9,887 nt of DNA from VRUE01 sp035266685. GTDB lineage: Bacteria; Actinomycetota; Thermoleophilia; Solirubrobacterales; 70-9. This document shows, piece after piece, positions 1 through 5,174 of the stretch. The position numbers and the translations under genes are program-made. Position 1 is the stretch's first letter. Each line of letters begins with the position of its first letter. The stretch covers positions 1 to 9,887 of the forward strand of contig DATFMX010000084.1 in NCBI GenBank assembly GCA_035266685.1. Reading direction: 5' to 3'. The notes below the pieces were generated by a model. That model was given only the letters and a program-made list of their open reading frames with translations. It had not been told where the DNA came from and did not search any database.

Positions 1-543
1 GACGACGGTGAGGACGCGCAGCGCCGCGCGGCTCTCCTCGGCCAGCGCTCGCGCCCGGGCGAGCGCCGCTTTCGCTTCCGGCGTGCCGTCGTAGGCGACG
101 GCGATCGTCGCGAACGGCGCGTGGCCGTTGCCGGCGTAGCCGCGCGGGGCGACGACCGCCGCGCAGAGGGCGCCGTGCAGGACGCCCTCGGCGACGCTGC
201 CGATCAACGCCCTTCCGACCGCGCCGCGGTGCGGCGAGCCGAGCACGATCGCGTCGGCGCCGCCGGCTTCGGCCACATCGGTGATCACGCCCGCCGGCGA
301 GCCGCCGCCGAAGGCGCGCGTCTCGACCTCAAGGCCGTCGAGCCGCTCGCGCGCCTCGTCCAGCAGCGGCTCGGCCTGCTCGGCCGCGTCGCGCTCCAGC
401 TCGGTGAAGCCGATCGGCAGCGGGGCATAGGGCATGACGGCGACGATCAGCGCACTGCTCTCCTCCACAGACCCGAGGACCCGCGCCAGCTCGAGCGCGT
501 CGCGTCCGCCCTCGCTCCCGTCGTAGCCGACCAGCAATCTCAT
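1..543 (-). CDS. Universal stress protein, tandem UspA domains (C-terminal part outside window)
   Basis: Reading the minus strand from the ATG at 543 gives 181 codons with no stop before the window edge, so the gene is partial at its 3' end. The protein starts MRLLVGYDGSEGG, the typical first beta strand of a UspA domain with the adenine-contacting Asp8. The first domain (about residues 1-135) ends with the nucleotide-binding loop at residues 102-116. Here the usual GxxG-9x-G(S/T) reads GSPH then nine residues then GS, so the second Gly is His105; I recall this variant from many actinobacterial tandem Usps. A second domain begins near residue 146 (ATIAVAYDGT, Asp152), so the full protein should be about 280-300 residues. 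It is cytoplasmic and probably binds ATP during stress or dormancy. In-frame ATGs at 555 and 552 exist, but they lie inside a -10-like CATGAT, so I prefer 543. The next gene on the right is divergent. The family call is firm; the specific role is unknown. Confidence 0.9.
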   Translation of the reverse strand, partial: MRLLVGYDGSEGGRDALELARVLGSVEESSALIVAVMPYAPLPIGFTELERDAAEQAEPLLDEARERLDGLEVETRAFGGGSPAGVITDVAEAGGADAIVLGSPHRGAVGRALIGSVAEGVLHGALCAAVVAPRGYAGNGHAPFATIAVAYDGTPEAKAALARARALAEESRAALRVLTVV

Positions 544-556
544 TGCACGCATCATG
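543..556 (-). promoter_or_regulatory. Candidate -10 box giving a leaderless start for the stress protein
   Basis: On the minus strand CATGAT (556-551) is followed by 7 nt and then the ATG at 543. That spacing would place the transcription start at or next to the start codon. No Shine-Dalgarno sequence is visible upstream. No good -35 hexamer is seen. This is inference from one hexamer. Confidence 0.3.
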
Positions 557-619
557 GGTCGGCGCGGGTGGGGTCGGCATCGGGAGAAAGCCGCAGGCCC
601 GGTGTGGGGGTCCCCTGAT

Positions 620-631
620 GGAGGCGCCTCC
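620..631. promoter_or_regulatory. Perfect 12-bp palindrome in the divergent promoter region
   Basis: GGAGGCGCCTCC is its own reverse complement. It lies 21 bp before the ATG of the flavoprotein gene, just upstream of that gene's proposed -10 box, and about 76 bp from the start of the divergent stress protein. A second small dyad, GGGG-T-CCCC (607-615), lies next to it. It could be an operator for a dimeric regulator. In DNA this GC-rich a GC palindrome can also arise by chance. Confidence 0.3.
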
Positions 632-640
632 GTGCGGGCC

Positions 641-653
641 TAGGCTCGGTTGA
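641..653 (+). promoter_or_regulatory. Candidate -10 box and leaderless start of the flavoprotein gene
   Basis: TAGGCT (641-646) fits the TAnnnT pattern and is followed by exactly 6 nt before the ATG at 653, so transcription would begin at the A of the start codon. There is no Shine-Dalgarno sequence in the 25 bases upstream. No convincing -35 element is seen. Confidence 0.4.
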
Positions 654-1831
654 TGAGCATCAGTGTCGTTGAGGGGAACCGTGAGCGGGAGGACCGCGAG
701 CGGGTCCTGATCGCCGGCGGCGGCGTCGCGGCGCTCGAGGCGGCGCTGGCGCTGCGCGAGCTGGCCGGCGAGCGGCTCGCGATCGAGCTCTGCTCGCCGC
801 GCGGCGACTTCGTCTACCGGCCGTTCGCCGTCGGCGAGCCCTACGGCGCCGCCAGCATCCTGCGCTACGACCTCGACGCGCTGGCCGCGCGGATCGGCGT
901 CTCCTTCCGGCTGGGCGGTGTCTTCTCCGTCGACGCTGCCAGCCGAACCGCGACGGTGCGCGACGGCGACGAGATCCCCTACGACCACCTGCTGGTCGCC
1001 TCCGGCGTGCGCATGCTCTGGGCGGTGCCGGGCGCCGTCACCTTCTGGGGGGTCTCCGACGAAGGCGGCTTCGGCAACGTCGTGCGGCGGCTGCGCAGCG
1101 GCATGCTGCGCGACGTCGTCTTCACGATGCCCGGCGGCAGCAGCTGGGCGCTGCCGCTGTACGAGCTGGCGCTGCTCGCCGCCGCGGTGCTGGCCAAGTC
1201 CGGGATCGCGGACGCGCGCCTGCGCGTGGTCACGCCGGAGGACGCGCCGCTGGAGCTGTTCGGCCGCGCGGTCGGGGTCGAGATGGGGGAGCTGTTGCGC
1301 GAGCGCGGGATCGAGGTGATCGGCGGCGTCCACCCGGTCGCCTATGAGGACGGGCGGCTCAGCGTCGCGCCGGGCGACCCGATCGGGACCGAAGCGGTGG
1401 TCAGCCTGCCGCGGCTCGAGGGCCGGCGGATCGACGGCCTGCCCACCGATCCGGACGGCTTCCTGCTGGTTGACGAGCACTGCCGCGTCGCCGGGGCGCG
1501 CGACGTCTACGCCGCCGGCGACGTCACCTCCTTTCCGGTCAAGCAGGGCGGGATCGCGACCCAGGAGGCGGATGTGGCCGCGGAAGCGATCGCCGCCGCC
1601 GCCGGGATCGAGATCGAGCCCGCGGCGTTCGACCCGGTGCTGCGCGGGACGCTGTGGACCGGCGACGAGCCTCGGTACCTCTACGGCCGGCCGGCCGGCG
1701 GCCACGGCGAGGTCTCGAAGCTGAGCCGCCAGCCGCTCTGGCCCGAGCCCGACGGCAAGATCGTCGGTCGCTTCCTCAGCCCCTTTCTCGACGGCACGCC
1801 CGATGTGACGAGGCGCACCGTCAGCGGCTGA
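653..1831 (+). CDS. NAD(P)/FAD-dependent oxidoreductase, SQR/NDH-2-like, without SQR cysteines
   Basis: A 392-residue flavoprotein of the pyridine-nucleotide-disulfide oxidoreductase fold. The FAD dinucleotide-binding loop is at residues 18-29 (VLIAGGGVAALE). The strand-loop LLVASG before the second Rossmann segment is present. The second FAD contact is AAGDVTSFP with Asp290, followed by KQGGIATQEAD, the arrangement seen in SQR, NDH-2 and ferredoxin reductases. FVYRPFAVGEPY near residue 55 resembles the equivalent region of SQR-like proteins. Only two cysteines are present, one after the first Rossmann strand pair and one in DEHCRVAG. Neither matches the central redox pair of true sulfide:quinone reductases, so sulfide oxidation is not supported and the electron acceptor is unknown. 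I chose ATG 653 over the TTG at 650 because of the -10 box spacing. It is divergent from the stress protein and probably cotranscribed with the methyltransferase 3 bp downstream. Confidence 0.85.
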   Translation: MSISVVEGNREREDRERVLIAGGGVAALEAALALRELAGERLAIELCSPRGDFVYRPFAVGEPYGAASILRYDLDALAARIGVSFRLGGVFSVDAASRTATVRDGDEIPYDHLLVASGVRMLWAVPGAVTFWGVSDEGGFGNVVRRLRSGMLRDVVFTMPGGSSWALPLYELALLAAAVLAKSGIADARLRVVTPEDAPLELFGRAVGVEMGELLRERGIEVIGGVHPVAYEDGRLSVAPGDPIGTEAVVSLPRLEGRRIDGLPTDPDGFLLVDEHCRVAGARDVYAAGDVTSFPVKQGGIATQEADVAAEAIAAAAGIEIEPAAFDPVLRGTLWTGDEPRYLYGRPAGGHGEVSKLSRQPLWPEPDGKIVGRFLSPFLDGTPDVTRRTVSG

Positions 1832-1834
1832 TCC

Positions 1835-2668
1835 GTGCATGATGCCGGTGTGCGCGAGGCAGACGAGCAGGCGCTGATCCGCCGCTACCGCGGCGCCCGC
1901 CGGGACCGCGAGCTGGCTGTGCTGGAGGGCTTCCACGCGCTCAAGCACGCGCTGCGCTTCGGCGCCGAGGTGCTGGAGGCCGTCGCGGTCGACGGTGGGC
2001 GGCTGGAGGAGCTGGCGGCCGAGCTGGCGCCGGACCTCGCCGGCTCGCTGGCCGAGCGGACCGCGCCGGTGTCCGCCGAGGCGATGGCCCAGCTCGTGCC
2101 GCAGGCGCCGCGCACCGGGGTCGTCGCGCTCGCGCGGCGGCCCGAGGTCGACGTCGCCGCGCTGCTCGCCGACCCGCAGCCGCAGCCGCTCGTCCTGCTC
2201 GAGGACCCGCGCACGATGGGCAACATGGGCGCCTGCGTGCGCGTCGCCGCCGCGGCGGACGCAGCGGGTGTGCTGACCACGGGCTCCAACGACCCCTGGC
2301 ACCCCGACGCGGTGCGCGCCGCCGCCGGCCTGCACTTCGCCCTGCCCGTGGCGTCCCTGGAACCTTCCTCCCGCATAGCGGCAGAAAGGGGCCAGTCGTC
2401 AGTCGAGCTGGCGGCAGGTGAGCGGTCGTTGATCGCGATCGACCCGGAGGGCGCCGACCTGCGCCCCGCCGAGCTGCCGCCGCGGGCGATCCTCGCCTTC
2501 GGCAGCGAGCGATACGGGCTCAGCGACGAGCTGCTCGCCGCCGCCGACGCCCGCCTCGCGATTCCGATGCGCGCCGGCGTCTCCAGCCTCAACCTCGCCA
2601 CCGCGGTCGCCGCCGTGCTCTTCGCGCAGCGTGAAACTACGGATGCTGCAGGCAGGAACGGCGATTAG
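1835..2668 (+). CDS. SpoU/TrmH-family RNA 2'-O-methyltransferase
   Basis: A 277-residue protein with the SPOUT knot motifs in order. Motif 1 is around DPRTMGNMGACVRVAAAA, with Asn130 and Arg136. Motif 2 is LAFGSERYGLS, with Glu225. Motif 3 is GVSSLNLATAVAA, with Ser251 and Asn253. The N-terminal 100 residues resemble the RNA-binding substrate domain seen in rRNA methyltransferases such as RlmB or TsnR. The enzyme would transfer a methyl group from S-adenosylmethionine to a ribose 2'-OH of rRNA or tRNA; the target cannot be read from sequence. The GTG at 1835 is 3 bp after the flavoprotein stop and suggests an operon. An alternative GTG at 1850 lies 6 nt after CATGAT and would be a leaderless start. 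The linker at about 2350-2430 and the last 40 bases use less GC-rich codons (ATA, AGG, TCA, GAA) than the rest. Confidence 0.88.
   Translation: MHDAGVREADEQALIRRYRGARRDRELAVLEGFHALKHALRFGAEVLEAVAVDGGRLEELAAELAPDLAGSLAERTAPVSAEAMAQLVPQAPRTGVVALARRPEVDVAALLADPQPQPLVLLEDPRTMGNMGACVRVAAAADAAGVLTTGSNDPWHPDAVRAAAGLHFALPVASLEPSSRIAAERGQSSVELAAGERSLIAIDPEGADLRPAELPPRAILAFGSERYGLSDELLAAADARLAIPMRAGVSSLNLATAVAAVLFAQRETTDAAGRNGD
1838..1852 (+). promoter_or_regulatory. Candidate internal -10 box and alternative leaderless GTG start
   Basis: CATGAT (1838-1843), 6 nt, then GTG (1850-1852), in frame with the methyltransferase. The geometry is the same as at 641-653. If used, the protein loses five residues and the gene has its own promoter despite the tight spacing to the flavoprotein gene. 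No Shine-Dalgarno sequence is visible for either start. Confidence 0.3.
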
Positions 2669-2676
2669 CGTGCGGA

Positions 2677-2687
2677 ATGAGCAAGTC
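2677..2687 (+). promoter_or_regulatory. 11-bp motif shared with the upstream region of the NlpC/P60 gene (copy 1)
   Basis: ATGAGCAAGTC ends 40 nt before the start codon at 2727. ATTAGCAAGTC (3236-3246) ends 40 nt before the start codon at 3286. The two match at 10 of 11 positions. It may be part of a common promoter or activator site for the two adjacent envelope genes, or a coincidence. Confidence 0.3.
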
Positions 2688-2713
2688 GCAACCCACCCCT
2701 GCCTCACCTGACC

Positions 2714-2720
2714 GAAAGGA
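2714..2720 (+). promoter_or_regulatory. Ribosome binding site deciding a TTG start
   Basis: GAAAGGA is followed by 6 nt and TTG at 2727. It is the only purine-rich block in the 58-bp gap and supports the unusual TTG start of the SHOCT membrane protein. Confidence 0.5.
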
Positions 2721-2726
2721 CGACCT

Positions 2727-3122
2727 TTGCTGCCGTTCGCAGATATCAACCTTGGCGAAGCCCTGCTCCTCGCCCTGGAGATCTTCTTCTTCGTAATCTG
2801 GATCTGGATCCTGATCACGATCCTCACCGACCTCTTCCGCGACCACGAACTGTCCGGCTGGTGGAAGGCGGTATGGGTGATCTTCCTCGTCCTGATCCCA
2901 TTCCTGACGGCGCTCGTCTATTTGATCGCGCGCGGCAACGGGATGCGCGACCGAACGATCAAGGCGCAGGCGGAGGCGAAGCAGCATTTCGACTCCTACG
3001 TGCGCGAGCAGGCGCATTCGGGCTCGACCGCCGACGAGCTGGACAAACTGCACGCTCTGCAGGCGAAAGGCGCGATTTCGTCCGAGGAGTACGAGAAGGC
3101 GAAGGCCAAACTCCTCGCCTAG
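2727..3122 (+). CDS. Small membrane protein with PLDc_N-like helices and SHOCT tail
   Basis: A 131-residue protein. Residues about 12-34 form a very hydrophobic helix (ALLLALEIFFFVIWIWILI) and residues about 48-68 a second one (WVIFLVLIPFLTALVYLIARG region). The pairing resembles the PLDc_N (cardiolipin synthase N-terminal) membrane segment. A charged amphipathic stretch (70-100) leads to a C-terminal SHOCT domain at 102-131, with the hallmark pattern DELDKLHALQAKGAISSEEYEKAK. SHOCT modules are thought to act in oligomerisation or regulation; no enzymatic residues are present. The start is TTG, backed by a good ribosome binding site. The local sequence is less GC-rich than its neighbours because of the hydrophobic codons. 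A strong hairpin directly after the stop suggests it ends its own transcript. The domain call is good; the cellular function is unknown. Confidence 0.85.
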   Translation: MLPFADINLGEALLLALEIFFFVIWIWILITILTDLFRDHELSGWWKAVWVIFLVLIPFLTALVYLIARGNGMRDRTIKAQAEAKQHFDSYVREQAHSGSTADELDKLHALQAKGAISSEEYEKAKAKLLA

Positions 3123-3125
3123 TTC

Positions 3126-3174
3126 GTCGACGGGCCGAAGACGCGACCCGGGGTTGCGTCTTCGGCCCGTCGGC
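3126..3174 (+). terminator. Very strong hairpin terminator after the SHOCT gene
   Basis: CGACGGGCCGAAGACGC (3128-3144) is perfectly repeated in inverse at 3156-3172. Inside it the stem continues with a G-U pair and three Watson-Crick pairs (3145-3148 with 3152-3155), leaving a 3-nt loop. Outside it can add a U-G and a G-C pair. The stem starts only 3 bases after the TAG at 3120-3122. There is no T-tract on either side, as is common for actinobacterial hairpin terminators. It separates this gene from the endopeptidase gene. Confidence 0.75.
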
Positions 3175-3214
3175 CCTCGCTGCCAGGGCGATTTCTCCTG
3201 CAAGGCGGCTGATT

Positions 3215-3232
3215 CTGCAACGGGAGTTGCAG
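3215..3232 (+). promoter_or_regulatory. Small inverted repeat upstream of the endopeptidase promoter
   Basis: CTGCAAC (3215-3221), 4-nt spacer GGGA, GTTGCAG (3226-3232): perfect 7-bp arms. Half of the arm, CTGCAA, occurs again at 3199-3204. It lies just upstream of the proposed -35, where an operator or activator site would be expected. The bound protein is unknown. Confidence 0.35.
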
Positions 3233-3235
3233 GTT

Positions 3236-3246
3236 ATTAGCAAGTC
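3236..3246 (+). promoter_or_regulatory. 11-bp motif shared with the upstream region of the SHOCT gene (copy 2)
   Basis: ATTAGCAAGTC, 10 of 11 matches to 2677-2687 and at the same 40-nt distance from the start codon. It abuts the proposed -35 hexamer of the endopeptidase gene. Confidence 0.3.
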
Positions 3247-3276
3247 TTCACATTCTTTAGACGACTTCGCTACCTT
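3247..3276 (+). promoter_or_regulatory. Candidate sigma-70-type promoter of the endopeptidase gene
   Basis: TTCACA (3247-3252) as -35, an 18-bp spacer and TACCTT (3271-3276) as -10. The start codon at 3286 lies 9 nt after the -10, so the leader would be only about 3 nt or absent. No Shine-Dalgarno is visible. The region is distinctly AT-richer than the rest of the window, as expected for a promoter. Confidence 0.45.
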
Positions 3277-3285
3277 GCGACGCTG

Positions 3286-4497
3286 ATGCGCGTCCTCCCC
3301 GGCTCTTCCCGGTGGCTGCTGCTCCCCGCCGCCCTGCTTCTGCTGGCGCTCTGCCTGGTGGCGAGCGCGCCGGCGAAGACCCTGCGGGAAAAGCTCGACG
3401 CGACGCAGGGCAAGCTGAGCAAGGTGCGCGAAAGCCAGAGCGCGCTGGCGACGACGATCGCCGAACAGAACCGGGCGATCGACTCGATGCTGGGCGAAGT
3501 CTCGCGGCTGCGCCAGGAACAGCAGGCGCTGGAAGCCGAACTGACGAAGAAGCAGGACGAGCTCGACGCCGCGACGGCGAAGCTGGAAGCCGAGCGCCGT
3601 CACCTCGAAGTCGTGCGCGAACGGCTGCAGCGGGCGCTCGAGCTGCTGCGCGAACGGCTCGTCTCGATCTACGAGGCGGGCAGCCCGGATGTGGTCAGCG
3701 TGCTGCTCGAAGCCGAGACCTGGTCGCAGGCCAGCGTGCGCGCCGAATACCTCAGCCGCGTGCAGGACTACGACGACTCGGTCGCCGACCGGGTCAAGGG
3801 GCTGCGCGACGAAGCGCAGGCCGCGGTCGACCGGATGGCGGCGATCCAGGCGCAGTTGCAGCAGGCGCGCGATGAGATCGCCGCCAAGGAGAAGGAAGCC
3901 GCCGACGCCAGCGCCGAAGCCGCCGCCCGCTTCGCGCAGTTGAAGCAAGCGCAGGCGCAGCGCCAGGCCGACCTGGAAACGCTCGAGTCGCGCGAAGCGG
4001 CGCTCAGCGACAACCTGGCGGCGATCTCAGAACAGCTCGCCAGCTCCGGCTCGCCGGGCCCGACCGGCTCGCCGGCGCCGCTGACCCCGGGACAGAGCGC
4101 CGAATACATCTCCGAAAGCCAGGCGAGCGTGCCGAGCAGCGCCCCGCCGGCGATCCAGGCGGCGATCGAAGCCGCCAACTCGATCGCCACCACCCCCTAC
4201 ATCTGGGGCGGCGGCCACGGCTCGTTCAGCTCTTCGGGCTACGACTGCTCGGGCGCGGTCAGCTTCGCCCTCAACGGCGGCGGCTTCCTCTCCAGCCCGC
4301 TCGACTCGACCGGTCTCGAGACCTGGGGCGACCCGGGCCCGGGCCAGTGGATCACCGTCTACGCCAACTCCGGCCACGCCTGGATGATCATCGCCGGCCT
4401 CGCCTTCGACACGGTCGGCGGCCCCGGCCCGCGCTGGCACTCCTCGCCGGTCGACAGCCCCGCAGGCTTCATCGCCCGCCACCCGCCGGGCTACTAG
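3286..4497 (+). CDS. Secreted coiled-coil NlpC/P60 peptidoglycan endopeptidase (CwlO/RipA-like)
   Basis: A 403-residue secreted protein. Residues 1-30 are a signal peptide: basic n-region, hydrophobic LLLPAALLLLALCLVA core, then ASA-PAK-like cleavage. LALC does not fit a lipobox because Leu precedes Cys. Residues about 33-250 are heptad-rich coiled coil, including the segment LVSIYEAGSPDVVSVLLEA and EYLSRVQDYD that is typical of PcsB/CwlO-type hydrolases. A Ser/Pro/Gly linker (250-290) leads to an NlpC/P60 domain. It has WGGGHGSF, DCSGAVSFAL with catalytic Cys321, SGHAWMII with His364, and His385 as a plausible third residue. It should cut peptide stems of peptidoglycan outside the membrane. 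Family members with this coiled coil are often switched on by FtsEX, but no FtsEX is in this window. Glutamate is encoded mostly by GAA (22 of 31 by my count), unlike the neighbouring genes. It converges on the next gene with a 4-bp overlap. Confidence 0.9.
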   Translation: MRVLPGSSRWLLLPAALLLLALCLVASAPAKTLREKLDATQGKLSKVRESQSALATTIAEQNRAIDSMLGEVSRLRQEQQALEAELTKKQDELDAATAKLEAERRHLEVVRERLQRALELLRERLVSIYEAGSPDVVSVLLEAETWSQASVRAEYLSRVQDYDDSVADRVKGLRDEAQAAVDRMAAIQAQLQQARDEIAAKEKEAADASAEAAARFAQLKQAQAQRQADLETLESREAALSDNLAAISEQLASSGSPGPTGSPAPLTPGQSAEYISESQASVPSSAPPAIQAAIEAANSIATTPYIWGGGHGSFSSSGYDCSGAVSFALNGGGFLSSPLDSTGLETWGDPGPGQWITVYANSGHAWMIIAGLAFDTVGGPGPRWHSSPVDSPAGFIARHPPGY

Positions 4498-4508
4498 AGA
4501 TAGCTCGG
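4486..4508. terminator. Weak stem-loop across the convergent stop codons
   Basis: CCGGGCTA (4486-4493) can pair with TAGCTCGG (4501-4508) through 8 pairs including one G-U. The 7-nt loop contains the CTAG that holds both stop codons. It is the only candidate terminator at this convergent junction. It is weak, and on the opposite strand the G-U becomes a mismatch. Confidence 0.3.
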
Positions 4509-5120
4509 GCGCTCGACGCCGGGGAGCAGGCGGTCGTCCGGCCGCGGCTCGCCGGCGGCGAGACTGAGGTCGATCGTGCCGGCCCAGATGGGTAGCTCGT
4601 AGTCCTCCTCGTCGTCCATCGGCCCGCCTTCGCGGACCTTGGACGAGGCCTCGTCGAGCGGCAGGCGGAGGACGCCGGTCGCCTTCAGCTCCTGGGCCGT
4701 CGGCGGGCGGACGTCGTCCCAGCGGCCGGGGATCAGCTTCTCGGTGAAGGCCCTCAACGCCGTCGCCTTCTCCTCCGGCGACTCGACCGGCTCGGGCCGG
4801 CCGAAGACGACGGCGGAGCGGTAGTTGACCGAGTGGTGGACGGCGGAACGGGCGAGCACGAGGCCGTCGATCAGCGTCGCCGTGAGGCAGATCTCCGCCT
4901 CGCGGGCGCGGCGCAGGGTCGGGCTCGCGGACGAGCCGTGGATGTAGAGGTGGTCGCCGTCGCGAGCGTGCAGGGTGGGGATGACGACCGGGTGGCCGGC
5001 GGGGGCGACGCTGCCGACATGGGAGACGATCGCCTCGTCGAGGATCGTCTCGAGCGTCGCGCGCTCGTAGCTCGCGCGGCTGGGCATCCGCGTCACCTTC
5101 GTCCTCGGCCTGGCTGCCAT
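4494..5120 (-). CDS. Pyridoxamine 5'-phosphate oxidase superfamily protein (FMN-binding split barrel)
   Basis: A 208-residue protein matching the Pyridox_ox_2/NimA-like branch of the FMN-binding split barrel. Recognisable parts are the first beta strands (VSHVGSVAPAGHPVVIPTLHARDGD), HLYIHGSSAS at about 58-66 as flavin phosphate-contact region, and HHSVNYRSAVVFG at about 95-107, the most characteristic block of this branch. No membrane segment or signal peptide is present, so it is cytoplasmic. The reaction cannot be named: relatives include flavin reductases and nitroimidazole reductases, and it is not a close match to true PdxH. A good ribosome binding site 4 nt upstream supports ATG 5120; a second ATG at residue 12 is possible. 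It is divergent from a MocR regulator, a common arrangement in actinobacteria, which suggests that regulator controls it, perhaps in response to pyridoxal phosphate. Confidence 0.87.
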   Translation of the reverse strand: MAARPRTKVTRMPSRASYERATLETILDEAIVSHVGSVAPAGHPVVIPTLHARDGDHLYIHGSSASPTLRRAREAEICLTATLIDGLVLARSAVHHSVNYRSAVVFGRPEPVESPEEKATALRAFTEKLIPGRWDDVRPPTAQELKATGVLRLPLDEASSKVREGGPMDDEEDYELPIWAGTIDLSLAAGEPRPDDRLLPGVERPSYL

Positions 5121-5124
5121 CGCG

Positions 5125-5132
5125 TCCCTCCC
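5125..5132 (-). promoter_or_regulatory. Ribosome binding site of the FMN-binding protein
   Basis: On the minus strand GGGAGGGA is followed by CGCG and the ATG at 5120. It supports the chosen start. Confidence 0.5.
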
Positions 5133-5135
5133 GAT

Positions 5136-5174
5136 CTGTTACAGTACAAATCTGCCTTCTGAACTGACACAGTA
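5136..5174. promoter_or_regulatory. Candidate MocR operator: direct repeat CTGnnACAGTA
   Basis: CTGTTACAGTA (5136-5146) and CTGACACAGTA (5164-5174) match at 9 of 11 positions in the same orientation, 28 bp start to start. Copy 1 also holds a perfect small dyad CTGT-T-ACAG. It overlaps TACAGT (5140-5145), a -10-like box facing the regulator gene, and its complement TACTGT, a possible -10 facing the FMN-binding gene. Copy 2 overlaps the first codons of the regulator. MocR proteins such as GabR are known to bind direct repeats, so autoregulation and control of the divergent gene are plausible. The site itself is my inference. Confidence 0.42.

Noticed and set aside
653..1831. Calling the flavoprotein a sulfide:quinone reductase and linking it with the CstB-like enzyme as a sulfide-oxidation system
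   Set aside because: The redox cysteines are missing and the two genes are 5 kb apart in different transcription units.
329..2335. Long minus-strand open frame of 668 codons
   Set aside because: It runs antisense through the stress protein, flavoprotein and methyltransferase; its translation is Arg/Ala/Gly/Asp-rich with no domain, as expected for a shadow frame in high-GC DNA.
3175..3285. c-di-AMP (ydaO-type) riboswitch upstream of the NlpC/P60 gene
   Set aside because: Such riboswitches do precede some actinobacterial NlpC/P60 genes, but the gap after the terminator is only about 110 nt, a promoter sits immediately before the ATG, and I could not recognise the conserved core.
3300..3380. 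Lipoprotein signal peptide in the NlpC/P60 protein
   Set aside because: The only cysteine is in LALC followed by LVASA; Leu at -1 does not fit the lipobox, and an ordinary signal peptidase I site follows.
4494..5120. Naming the FMN-binding protein pdxH
   Set aside because: The sequence matches the Pyridox_ox_2/NimA-like branch, not the true pyridoxamine-phosphate oxidase, so a PdxH label would overstate it.
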